Assembly (NCBI GenBank): GCA_017419465.1
Contig: JAFOLE010000088.1
Location: 1-7,340 of the forward strand
DNA from: Solobacterium sp.
GTDB taxonomy: Bacteria > Bacillota_I > Bacilli_A > Erysipelotrichales > Erysipelotrichaceae
Direction of reading: 5' to 3'
Length of the DNA: 7,340 nt
Of the stretch, positions 1-6,462 are shown piece after piece. The translations under genes were made by a program, and so were the position numbers. The number at the start of each line of letters is the position of its first letter. The first letter of the stretch is position 1. Under the pieces are notes generated by a model. That model ran no database searches, was not told the origin of the DNA, and worked only from the letters and a program-made list of their open reading frames with translations.

Positions 1-12
1 CAATGCCCATTG

Positions 13-933
13 TTATTTCACGGCTTCCTTAATGCCTTCCGCAAGTCCGGCGAGTCCCTGAATTTCAGAAGGAATGATGATCTTGGTTGCCTGGCCGTTG
101 GCTGCCTGTGCAAATGCCTCAAGGCTCTTGATGCGAAGCACTGCCTCATCTGCGCCGGCTTCACGGATCATGCGGATACCGTCCGCATTCGCCTGCTGAA
201 CCTTGCGGATTGCTTCAGAGTGACCTTCCGCCTCACGGATCTGGCGTTCCTTCTCCGCTTCTGCCGCGAGAATGGTAGCCTGCTTGGCAGCTTCCGCATT
301 AAGGACTGCAGATTCCTTACGGCCTTCTGCCTCAAGGATCATTGCCTGTTTCTGGCCTTCTGCAGTAAGAATCGCGGCACGCTTCTCACGCTCTGCCTTC
401 ATCTGTTTTTCCATGGATTCACGGATCGCTGCAGGCGGCTGAATGTTCTTCAGCTCAACACGGGTAACCTTGATTCCCCAGGGATCCGTTGCGGCATCGA
501 TCGTTGCCAGCATGCGGGAGTTGATTGCCTCACGGGAGGTCAGGGTTGCGTCGAGTTCCATATCACCGATGATGTTACGCAGTGTTGTGGCGGTGAGATT
601 TTCCATTGCCATGATCGGATTTTCAACACCGTATGCATACAGTTTCGGATCAAAAATCAGAAAATATACAACGGAGTCAATCATCATCGTGACATTATCC
701 TTTGTGATAACCGGCTGCGGTGCGAAGTCCGCTACCTGTTCCTTCAGCAGAACCTTGCGTGCTACACGGTCCACCACCGGCAGCATGAAATGAATACCCG
801 GCTGCCATGTTGCACTGTACCGACCGAGACGTTCAATGACGAACGCACTTCCCTGCGGCACAATTCGAAGACATGCGACCAGCACAAGAATCACCAGTAC
901 AAGAATCACAAGAATATCAAAGAAAACCGGCAT
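13..933 (-). CDS. Stomatin/prohibitin-like SPFH (Band 7) membrane protein, QmcA-type
   Basis: The product is 306 residues. Residues 4-22 form one very hydrophobic N-terminal membrane anchor. The SPFH domain follows (about 23-180), with the typical opening IVPQGSAFVIERLGRY at 24-39 and the block GIKVTRVELKNIQPP at 153-167. An Ala/Glu/Lys-rich coiled coil covers about 170-245, and a conserved tail contains TKIIIPSE (283-290). Family knowledge: such proteins oligomerise into membrane-bound cages or scaffolds that organise lipid domains and modulate membrane proteases. The substrate here is unknown. The ATG at 933 is chosen because a strong AAAGGAGGT site lies just upstream; a TTG at 963 would add ten residues but would place this site inside the gene. 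The gene follows the DMT transporter gene by 49 bases and has its own promoter-like extended -10. An NfeD-type partner is common next to such genes, but only 12 bases remain to the window edge. The family call is secure. Confidence 0.95.
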   Translation of the reverse strand: MPVFFDILVILVLVILVLVACLRIVPQGSAFVIERLGRYSATWQPGIHFMLPVVDRVARKVLLKEQVADFAPQPVITKDNVTMMIDSVVYFLIFDPKLYAYGVENPIMAMENLTATTLRNIIGDMELDATLTSREAINSRMLATIDAATDPWGIKVTRVELKNIQPPAAIRESMEKQMKAEREKRAAILTAEGQKQAMILEAEGRKESAVLNAEAAKQATILAAEAEKERQIREAEGHSEAIRKVQQANADGIRMIREAGADEAVLRIKSLEAFAQAANGQATKIIIPSEIQGLAGLAEGIKEAVK

Positions 934-942
934 AATATAATA

Positions 943-951
943 CCTCCTTTT
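943..951 (-). promoter_or_regulatory. Strong Shine-Dalgarno site that sets the SPFH gene start
   Basis: On the minus strand AAAGGAGGT lies nine bases before the ATG at 933. This is close to a perfect anti-16S match and argues against the upstream in-frame TTG at 963. Confidence 0.85.
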
Positions 952-962
952 GTTACCTTTCA

Positions 963-971
963 ATTATACCA
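963..971 (-). promoter_or_regulatory. Extended -10 promoter element before the SPFH gene
   Basis: The minus strand reads TGGTATAAT, a perfect match to the extended -10 consensus TGnTATAAT, in the 49-base gap between the DMT transporter stop and the SPFH start. Transcription would begin near 956-957, leaving a leader of about 23 bases that contains the ribosome site. No good -35 hexamer is seen at 16-18 bases, which is tolerable for an extended -10 promoter. No terminator is seen between the two genes, so read-through from upstream is also possible. Confidence 0.6.
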
Positions 972-982
972 TGGGCAGGTAT

Positions 983-1825
983 TCAAAGATTCAGCAGCAC
1001 CAGTGCCGCCAGGATCATGCACACTCCTCCCAGCATCCGCCGGGTCAGCTGTTCCTGAAACAGAATGGAGCTCAGGATGAGAATCACAAGCAATGTTCCG
1101 GCACTGACCGCCGGATATACCAGCAGTGCCGGCAGCCGGTTCAAAGCTCCAAGCAGCAGATACGCCGAGGCATAATTCGGAATGCCGACCAGAATTCCGG
1201 ACAGGATATCCCTGGAGGTGATTCGAGCTCCGGTTTTTCGAGTTTCAAAACGGCTGAGTCCGAATGTGATCAGTGAGGCGCACAGAAAGAGAATCAGGAA
1301 ATACTGCGGTTCCTGCGCCTGTGATCCGACTTCCTCGAAAATCTTCGCCATGGCATCGCCGCTGCCGCACCCAAGCAGTGTGCCTAGCAGAAGCGGCGTG
1401 CTGACACGATGCGTCTTTGCCGGAGAAAAATCGCTGTGAATCACAAGTATGGCCGCCACTGCCGTCACAATGCCCGCAAGCCGAATCCAGGATACCGATT
1501 CCCGGAAAATCAGCACGCTGAGTGCCAGCGGCACCAGCAGCCCGAGTTTGGAAAACGCTCCGGTCAGTGATGCGCCGTTAACCTGAATACTCCGCTGCAT
1601 CATGACAAGCCCGAGTACAAACAGAATGCCCCCGCAGAGACCGCAGAGCACCGCAACAGCCTGAATCTGTGCCGGCTTTCCCAGGCACTGCATCAGCGCA
1701 AGGATGACACAGGTCAGATAATTGCCGAGAAGCACCCCGTACCGGTTTCCTGCCCCGTTTCCGACAGCCCGCAGAACCAGTGTTACGGCAGCGCTTGCGG
1801 CAATCGCAAGAATCAGATACAGCAT
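983..1825 (-). CDS. DMT-superfamily (EamA-like) membrane transporter
   Basis: The 280-residue product is very hydrophobic, with about ten predicted membrane segments arranged as two similar halves. This is the usual size and plan of EamA-type drug/metabolite transporters. The end of the fourth helix in each half carries the family-typical acidic residue: E109 in IFRES, followed by a helix at about 113-130, and E258 in LFQEQL, followed by a final helix at 262-279. The loop at about 131-142 is polar. The family includes exporters of amino acids and metabolites; the substrate cannot be inferred here. The ATG at 1825 lies four bases after the stop of the phosphatase gene. Its GGAG ribosome site (1833-1836) sits inside the last two codons of that gene, so translation is probably coupled. 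The SPFH gene follows in the same direction. Confidence 0.88.
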   Translation of the reverse strand: MLYLILAIAASAAVTLVLRAVGNGAGNRYGVLLGNYLTCVILALMQCLGKPAQIQAVAVLCGLCGGILFVLGLVMMQRSIQVNGASLTGAFSKLGLLVPLALSVLIFRESVSWIRLAGIVTAVAAILVIHSDFSPAKTHRVSTPLLLGTLLGCGSGDAMAKIFEEVGSQAQEPQYFLILFLCASLITFGLSRFETRKTGARITSRDILSGILVGIPNYASAYLLLGALNRLPALLVYPAVSAGTLLVILILSSILFQEQLTRRMLGGVCMILAALVLLNL

Positions 1826-1829
1826 CCAC

Positions 1830-2621
1830 TCACTCCAGATACATGGATCTCAGACGATCCCGGTCTTCATCCAAGACTTGCAGCACATCACGGAGGTAGG
1901 TTTCCATCCCGCCGAAAGTATCATCAATTGCCTGATACAGCGTATCAAGGTACTCCTTCTCCGCACCGAACAGTACCCGCATTGCCATTTCACTGGCCGG
2001 GTCGGAAAGATTCATCATTTTCTGAAGCTCGCCAAGCAGATTGTCAATCTCTTCCTTCAGATGCACGTTGGTCATCAGATAGTCTTCATAGATGTCTTCT
2101 CTTGAAACACCCAGCAGTTCTTCCACTATCACCGAACCGAATCCTGCACGGTCCTTTCCGGCAGTGCAGTGCCAGAGCACCGCCTTTTCACGTTCTTCCA
2201 GAAGCAGTTTTACAAACCGGGCATACTGGGAAGCGCAGAACTCACTGCTTCCGATCATCCGGTACATATTGCACATATGTGCCCTGGCTGTTTCCGGTTC
2301 CTTCATCATTCTGATGCCGGCATGCCGGTCTGACTCTTCTTCCCGTGAAATACCGACCGTCTGTTCCGTCAGGATCGGAAGATGGACCGCTTCCACACCG
2401 GGAAGCACCGGATCCGGTTTCTCTTTCACTTCCCGATCCGTGCGGAAGTCCACGACGACACCGACCAGATCTGTGAGCTTTGCCCGATCCGCTTCATCCG
2501 CATAGAAAAGATGACCGCTGCGGATCAGCCTGCCCCGGCGGACCTTCCGTCCTTCTGCGCCAGTCATTCCGCCCAGATCTCGTGTATTGTTCAGTCCGTT
2601 CAGCTGGATTCGTTCTGACAT
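1830..2621 (-). CDS. Tyrosine-/lipid-type CX5R phosphatase (Y_phosphatase3, IphP/MptpB/LipA-like)
   Basis: The product is 263 residues. The N-terminal NTRDLGG motif (12-18) and the following RSGHL block (34-38) are hallmarks of this phosphatase family. DFRTDRE (58-64) is its second conserved block, and the catalytic P-loop is HCTAGKDRAG at 151-160, with nucleophile C152 and phosphate-binding R158. The P-loop Lys156-Asp157 pair is that of the MptpB/LipA subgroup, which acts on phosphoinositides as well as on phosphotyrosine. Residue 159 is Ala where Ser or Thr is usual. No signal peptide is seen, so a cytoplasmic site is likely. The ATG at 2621 is chosen for the TCCTCCT complement (AGGAGGA, 2627-2633) six bases upstream; a TTG at 2663 would add fourteen residues. 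The gene is first in a minus-strand unit with the DMT transporter and SPFH genes. The physiological substrate is unknown. Confidence 0.93.
   Translation of the reverse strand: MSERIQLNGLNNTRDLGGMTGAEGRKVRRGRLIRSGHLFYADEADRAKLTDLVGVVVDFRTDREVKEKPDPVLPGVEAVHLPILTEQTVGISREEESDRHAGIRMMKEPETARAHMCNMYRMIGSSEFCASQYARFVKLLLEEREKAVLWHCTAGKDRAGFGSVIVEELLGVSREDIYEDYLMTNVHLKEEIDNLLGELQKMMNLSDPASEMAMRVLFGAEKEYLDTLYQAIDDTFGGMETYLRDVLQVLDEDRDRLRSMYLE
1833..1836 (-). promoter_or_regulatory. Ribosome site embedded in the end of the phosphatase gene
   Basis: GGAG on the minus strand is formed by the final Leu-Glu codons (CTG GAG) of the phosphatase gene. It lies seven bases before the transporter ATG at 1825. 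The phosphatase stop TGA (1830-1832) falls between them, an arrangement typical of translational coupling. Confidence 0.75.
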
Positions 2622-2626
2622 GTGGT

Positions 2627-2633
2627 TCCTCCT
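2627..2633 (-). promoter_or_regulatory. Shine-Dalgarno site that sets the phosphatase start
   Basis: AGGAGGA on the minus strand is spaced five to six bases from the ATG at 2621. It rules against the longer TTG start at 2663. One arm of the nearby inverted repeat ends two bases upstream of it. Confidence 0.85.
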
Positions 2634-2635
2634 GT

Positions 2636-2677
2636 CCCTGTTTTCGAAAGATGCTGTGCGCAATTCTCAAAACAGGG
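2636..2677. repeat. 9-base inverted repeat in the divergent intergenic region
   Basis: CCCTGTTTT at 2636-2644 and AAAACAGGG at 2669-2677 are perfect reverse complements separated by 24 bases; arm centres are 33 bases apart, about three helical turns. The repeat fills most of the 72-base gap between the divergent phosphatase and MATE genes. One arm adjoins the phosphatase ribosome site and the other adjoins a TATATT element before the MATE gene. It could be a two-site operator or a leader hairpin. No regulator gene is present in the window. Confidence 0.6.
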
Positions 2678-2678
2678 C

Positions 2679-2684
2679 TATATT
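2679..2684 (+). promoter_or_regulatory. Possible -10 element (TATATT) for the MATE-ROK-GH1 unit
   Basis: TATATT matches five of six consensus positions and ends nine bases before the MATE ATG. No convincing -35 hexamer is present at 16-18 bases, so the call is weak. If real, transcription would start near 2691 and the message would be almost leaderless. Confidence 0.25.
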
Positions 2685-2693
2685 AACGTATAT

Positions 2694-4085
2694 ATGAGTA
2701 TAAAGCATCCGCGCTCTGCGAAGACAGATTTTGAACATGGTGCGGTCTGGAAAGTCATTCTGGCGCAGTCCCTGCCGCTGATGACCGCGCAGATCGTTCA
2801 TCTTCTCTACAATATCGTTGACCGTGTTTTCATCGGTCATATGCCCGGAAACACCGGTGCCGCGGCGCTGACCGGCATCGGCCTTGCCTTTCCGCTGACC
2901 ACGATCATTGCGGCGTTTACGAATCTCGTTGCGTCCGGCGGTGCCCCGCTGTTTGCGATTGCCCGCGGCGCGAAGGAAGAAAAACGGGCATCGCAGATTC
3001 TCAATCAGGCCGCAATGATGTTAACTGTTTCCTCGCTGATTCTGTTTGTCTTCTGTTATGTGTTCCGGCGGCCGATTCTGTTTCTCTTCGGCGCATCCGA
3101 AGCCTCCTACCCGTACGCCGACAGCTATCTGAAGATTTATCTGCTTGGCACGACATTTTCCATGATTTCCACCGGAATGAACAGCTTCATCAATGCCCAG
3201 GGATTCCCCCGGCACGGAATGATCACCGTGCTTGCGGGTGCCGTCGTGAATATCATTCTGGATCCGCTGTTCATCTATGTATTCCACATGGGCGTTGCGG
3301 GTGCGGCCCTTGCGACCATCATCGCCCAGGGGATTTCTTTTGTCTGGGTACTGTACTTTTTCTTCTCAGATCTCACCATGTACCGCATGGAGGCAGACCT
3401 CTGGAAACCAGAGGGAACACTGATCAGGGAAATCTGCAGTCTCGGCATTACCGGATTTATCATGCAGGGAACAAACTCCCTGGTTCAGATCGCCTGCAAC
3501 GTCACCCTGCGCACCTTCGGCGGGGATCTGTATGTCGGTGTCATGACCGTCATCAATTCCATCCGGGAAGTCATGTCCCTTCCCTGCAATGCCATTACCC
3601 AGGGTGCACAGCCGGTCATCTCATTCAACTACGGCGCACGGAAATACTCCCGCATCAAGGCATGCGTAAAATTCATGACACTTGCGGCAATCATTTATAC
3701 GCTGGCCGCCTGGGCTGTGGTGATTTTCTTCCCGGAGGCGCTGATGCGGATCTTTACCGATGATGCGGCGATGATCTCTGCCGGCACAAGCGCGCTGTTC
3801 ATCTATTTCTTCGGATTTGTATTCATGACCTTCCAGTTTGCCGGACAGTCTACCTTTACCGCGATGCGCTGTGTCAAGCGGGCTGTCTTCTTCTCTTTGT
3901 TCCGGAAGGTAATCATTGTCGTTCCGCTCACCTTCCTTCTTCCCCGTCTTGGATACGGCGTAAACGGTGTTTATCTGGCAGAGCCGATTTCCAATCTGAT
4001 CGGCGGACTTGCCTGCTTTATCACGATGTATTTCACCCTGTACCGGAAACTTCCACAGGACGGAACCCCGATGGAACAGGTATGA
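2694..4085 (+). CDS. MATE-family multidrug efflux transporter (MepA-like)
   Basis: The 463-residue product has about twelve membrane segments, the normal MATE plan and length. Family-typical blocks are NIVDRVFIGHMPG in the first helix region (40-52), the NAQGFPRHGM loop (167-176), DPLFIYVFHMGVAGAALAT (190-208) and GAQPVISFNYGA opening the second half (304-315). MATE proteins expel cationic or aromatic compounds in exchange for Na+ or H+; substrate and coupling ion cannot be read here. The ATG at 2694 gives the standard N-terminus. An upstream GTG at 2622 would add 24 atypical residues and nearly abut the divergent phosphatase start. No Shine-Dalgarno is seen at a normal distance: the nearest AGGG (2674-2677) is 16 bases away and lies inside the inverted repeat. 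The ROK gene starts 19 bases after the stop, with no terminator between, so a shared transcript is likely. Confidence 0.94.
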   Translation: MSIKHPRSAKTDFEHGAVWKVILAQSLPLMTAQIVHLLYNIVDRVFIGHMPGNTGAAALTGIGLAFPLTTIIAAFTNLVASGGAPLFAIARGAKEEKRASQILNQAAMMLTVSSLILFVFCYVFRRPILFLFGASEASYPYADSYLKIYLLGTTFSMISTGMNSFINAQGFPRHGMITVLAGAVVNIILDPLFIYVFHMGVAGAALATIIAQGISFVWVLYFFFSDLTMYRMEADLWKPEGTLIREICSLGITGFIMQGTNSLVQIACNVTLRTFGGDLYVGVMTVINSIREVMSLPCNAITQGAQPVISFNYGARKYSRIKACVKFMTLAAIIYTLAAWAVVIFFPEALMRIFTDDAAMISAGTSALFIYFFGFVFMTFQFAGQSTFTAMRCVKRAVFFSLFRKVIIVVPLTFLLPRLGYGVNGVYLAEPISNLIGGLACFITMYFTLYRKLPQDGTPMEQV

Positions 4086-4104
4086 TGATAAGTGGAGAAT
4101 AGTT

Positions 4105-4992
4105 ATGAACCTGCTTGCATTTGATATCGGAGGAACCTCCGTTAAATACGGTCTTGTAGATCCGCTTGGCACAGTAACCGGAAGCGGCAGTTTTCCGACG
4201 CCGCCGTCACTTGATCAGCTGTTGCGGAATATCTGCATGGTCTATACGGAACTCGGCGCAGACGCCGCCGCAATCAGTTCACCGGGTGCGGTCGACAGTG
4301 CCACCGGATTTGTGCACAGCGTAAGCGCCGTCCCCTATCTTCACGGTCCGAATATCCGTGAACTGATTGCGAATACAATTCATGCGCCGGTCGAAATTGA
4401 AAATGATGCCAACTGTGCCGCGCTTGCGGAGCTCGAACTTGGCGAAGCGGCAGATATCAATGACTGTATCGTCATTGTCATCGGCACCGGGGTCGGCGGA
4501 ACCGTAATCAAAAACCGGACCATTCACCGCGGTGCACATAACAGTGCGGGAGAATTCGGGCTGATTATCACCGACGGCAATCCCGATACCGGAGACCGGC
4601 ATGTCTGGTCCTACTATTCCACAGTGAAAACAATACGTCATGCCGAGGAAGAAGCCGGTCTTGCGGCGGGAAGTCTGACAGGTGAAGAACTGTTTTCCGG
4701 CGCCGCTTCAAACCGGATCTATGCAAAGCATGTCGGACGGTTCTATACCGCCGCCGCAATCGGCACCCTTACCCTCCAGCAGAGCTATGACCCCGAACGC
4801 ATTCTCATCGGCGGCGGGATCAGCGCACGGCCTGAACTGATATCACAGATCAACCGCTACATCGATGAGGTTACCGGACCCTATCGAAGCGCATTTGTAA
4901 AACCGGACCTGCGTACATGCAGATTCCGCAATCATGCAAATCTTGTCGGCGCTGCCTGTCATTTCCGCAGTCTTCACGGAGAACTCCTGTGA
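4105..4992 (+). CDS. ROK-family sugar kinase lacking the zinc motif (beta-glucoside kinase or glucokinase candidate)
   Basis: The 295-residue product has ROK kinase features in order. The N-terminal ATP-phosphate motif is LAFDIGGTSVKYG (4-16). The sugar-binding and catalytic block is IENDANCAALAELELGEA (98-115), with D101 as probable catalytic base. GTGVGG (127-132) is the second phosphate loop, the HNSAGEFG sugar-binding block is at 145-152, and IGGGIS is at 235-240. The usual GH plus CxCGxxGCxE zinc site is absent: L153 follows the EFG and no cysteine cluster follows. The ATG at 4105 has GGAG (4094-4097) seven bases upstream. With no DNA-binding N-terminal domain it is a kinase rather than a ROK repressor. 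It overlaps the GH1 gene by four bases, which suggests that it phosphorylates a beta-glucoside, or the glucose released from one. Glucokinase is the main alternative. Confidence 0.9.
   Translation: MNLLAFDIGGTSVKYGLVDPLGTVTGSGSFPTPPSLDQLLRNICMVYTELGADAAAISSPGAVDSATGFVHSVSAVPYLHGPNIRELIANTIHAPVEIENDANCAALAELELGEAADINDCIVIVIGTGVGGTVIKNRTIHRGAHNSAGEFGLIITDGNPDTGDRHVWSYYSTVKTIRHAEEEAGLAAGSLTGEELFSGAASNRIYAKHVGRFYTAAAIGTLTLQQSYDPERILIGGGISARPELISQINRYIDEVTGPYRSAFVKPDLRTCRFRNHANLVGAACHFRSLHGELL
4978..4981 (+). promoter_or_regulatory. Ribosome site for the GTG start of the GH1 gene
   Basis: GGAG within the last ROK codons (His-Gly-Glu) is seven bases before the GTG at 4989. The GTG overlaps the ROK stop as GTGA. 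Upstream in-frame starts would encode an N-terminus that does not resemble GH1 proteins, so this site decides the start. Confidence 0.75.
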
Positions 4993-6395
4993 GCAGCCGG
5001 CTGACATTTCCTGACGGCTTTCTCTGGGGCGCTGCCGCAAGCGGACCGCAGACAGAAGGTTTCTTCAACAAGCCGCATAAAAGCATCATGGATCACTGGT
5101 ATGACATCCAGCCGGACGATTTTTTCAATCAGGTCGGTCCGGATATCACCTGTGATTTTATACATCATTACGAGGAAGACTTTGCGTTAATGAAGCGGCT
5201 GGGATTCAATTCCTACCGCACATCCATTCAATGGACACGGCTGATCCGGGATCTTGAAACCGGAGAGCCGGACCCGTCAGGAGTTGCATTCTATCGGAAT
5301 GTGATTCAGGCGGCAGAGAAAAACGGAATCGAACTGATCTTCAATCTGCATCATTTTGACCTTCCGGAAGAACTTTTGGAACGTTACGGTGGCTGGACCA
5401 GCCGGCATGTAGTTGAGCTTTATGTTAAATATGCCCGGACCGCCTTTTCGCTGTTTGGAAATGATGTACATCGCTGGGTCACCTTCAATGAACCGATGGT
5501 CATCGCGGAAGCCGGCTATCTATACGGATTCCACTGGCCGAAATACCGCGGCCGCGGAAAGGATGCGGTTCAGGTGATCTATCATCTGAACCTAGCGTCT
5601 GCCCTTGCGATACAGGCATATCGTTCCATGAAACTTCCCGGAACGATCGGCATTATCCTGAATCTGACCCCTGCCTATCCCCGTTCCGACAGTCTCGAAG
5701 ACCTTGCGGCTTCGGCATTTGCGGAGGACTTCTGTAACCGGTTCTTCCTGATGCCTGCCGTGCACGGCGTATTTCCGGAACGTCTGATCCGCACCCTGAA
5801 ACAGGATGGCGTACTGTTTGAGGAATCGTCGGAAGATGCGGCGATCCTGCGTCAGAACACGGTGGATTTTCTTGGTCTGAATTATTATCATCCGCGCCGG
5901 GTAAAGGCACGGGAAACCCGCCTGGATACCGCGGCGTGGGTTCCCGACCGGTATTTTGAAGACTATGAAATGCCGGACCGGCGCATCAATCCCTACCGGG
6001 GATGGGAAATCTATCCAAAGGCGGTCTATGATATCGCCATGGCAGTGAAGCAGGAATACCGCAATATTCCCTGGTACCTCTCGGAAAACGGCATGGGAGT
6101 TGAGGGAGAAGAACGCTTCATCGATACCTCCGGCAGAATTAAGGATGACTACCGGATCGCTTTCTATGAGGAACATCTTGAATGGCTTCATCGCGCCATA
6201 GAGGAGGGATCTTCCTGCTTTGGCTTTCATGCATGGACCGCCATTGACTGCTGGTCCTGGAACAACGCATTTAAAAACCGCTACGGGTTTGCGGCGCTTG
6301 ATCTTGGCACCGGGAAACGGACAGTTAAACAGTCCGGTGACTGGTTCAAAGCGGTTTCTGAACAGAACGGGTTCATCCCTTCCGGATCAAACTGA
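4989..6395 (+). CDS. Glycoside hydrolase family 1, probable 6-phospho-beta-glucosidase
   Basis: The 468-residue product has the usual GH1 length and a single TIM-barrel domain. The N-terminal GH1 signature is FPDGFLWGAAASGPQTEG (7-24), with sugar-binding Q21. HHFDLP is at 121-126, the acid/base is E168 in TFNEP (165-169), and the nucleophile is E366 in YLSENG (363-368). Near the C-terminus, CWSWNNAFKNRYGF (421-434) puts Ser423 where true beta-glucosidases have the Glu that binds the sugar O4/O6, with Y432 matching the phosphate-site tyrosine of LacG-type enzymes. This favours a 6-phosphoglycoside substrate. The phosphate-site lysine appears shifted by one (K429, with N430 at the usual place). 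There is no signal peptide, so the enzyme is cytoplasmic. The GTG start overlaps the ROK stop, so the kinase may supply its substrate. A strong terminator follows. The family is certain; phospho-specificity is likely but not proven. Confidence 0.94.
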   Translation: MSSRLTFPDGFLWGAAASGPQTEGFFNKPHKSIMDHWYDIQPDDFFNQVGPDITCDFIHHYEEDFALMKRLGFNSYRTSIQWTRLIRDLETGEPDPSGVAFYRNVIQAAEKNGIELIFNLHHFDLPEELLERYGGWTSRHVVELYVKYARTAFSLFGNDVHRWVTFNEPMVIAEAGYLYGFHWPKYRGRGKDAVQVIYHLNLASALAIQAYRSMKLPGTIGIILNLTPAYPRSDSLEDLAASAFAEDFCNRFFLMPAVHGVFPERLIRTLKQDGVLFEESSEDAAILRQNTVDFLGLNYYHPRRVKARETRLDTAAWVPDRYFEDYEMPDRRINPYRGWEIYPKAVYDIAMAVKQEYRNIPWYLSENGMGVEGEERFIDTSGRIKDDYRIAFYEEHLEWLHRAIEEGSSCFGFHAWTAIDCWSWNNAFKNRYGFAALDLGTGKRTVKQSGDWFKAVSEQNGFIPSGSN

Positions 6396-6405
6396 CAAAA
6401 CGCAA

Positions 6406-6442
6406 AAAATCCAGACCGCCGATGGGGAACGGTCTGGATTTT
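6406..6442. terminator. Bidirectional rho-independent terminator
   Basis: TCCAGACCG (6410-6418) pairs with CGGTCTGGA (6430-6438) across an 11-base loop. Flanking A and T runs extend the stem by four pairs. TTTT follows on the plus strand. On the minus strand the stem is followed by a run of six T (complement of 6404-6409), so it can end both the GH1 transcript and the convergent flavoprotein transcript, probably best in the minus direction. Confidence 0.88.
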
Positions 6443-6462
6443 CATCTGGTTTTACGGGGTGT

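Noticed and set aside
1..10. Possible start of a further minus-strand gene (ATG at 8-10), perhaps an NfeD-type partner of the SPFH protein
   Set aside because: Only three codons are visible, and the nearest AAGGAAG (24-30) is spaced 13 bases away, too far for a confident start.
1..12. Short inverted repeat CAATG-CC-CATTG as a terminator after the SPFH gene
   Set aside because: The stem is only five A/T-rich pairs and no T run can be seen before the window ends.
10..1080. A 356-codon open frame on the plus strand opposite the SPFH gene
   Set aside because: The translation is rich in Cys, His, Leu and Arg with no recognisable domain, and it runs antisense to a clear SPFH gene whose Ala/Glu-rich repeats suppress stops on the other strand.
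2665..2670. TTGAGA on the minus strand as a -35 element for the phosphatase gene
   Set aside because: No acceptable -10 hexamer occurs 16-18 bases downstream; the site there reads TCGAAA.
3621..4172. A 183-codon minus-strand open frame across the MATE end and ROK start
   Set aside because: It lies across two well-supported genes, its product is low in hydrophobic structure and unrecognisable, and no ribosome site supports it.
5592..6230. A 212-codon minus-strand open frame inside the GH1 gene
   Set aside because: It is antisense to conserved GH1 blocks and resembles no family; it is a frame shadow.
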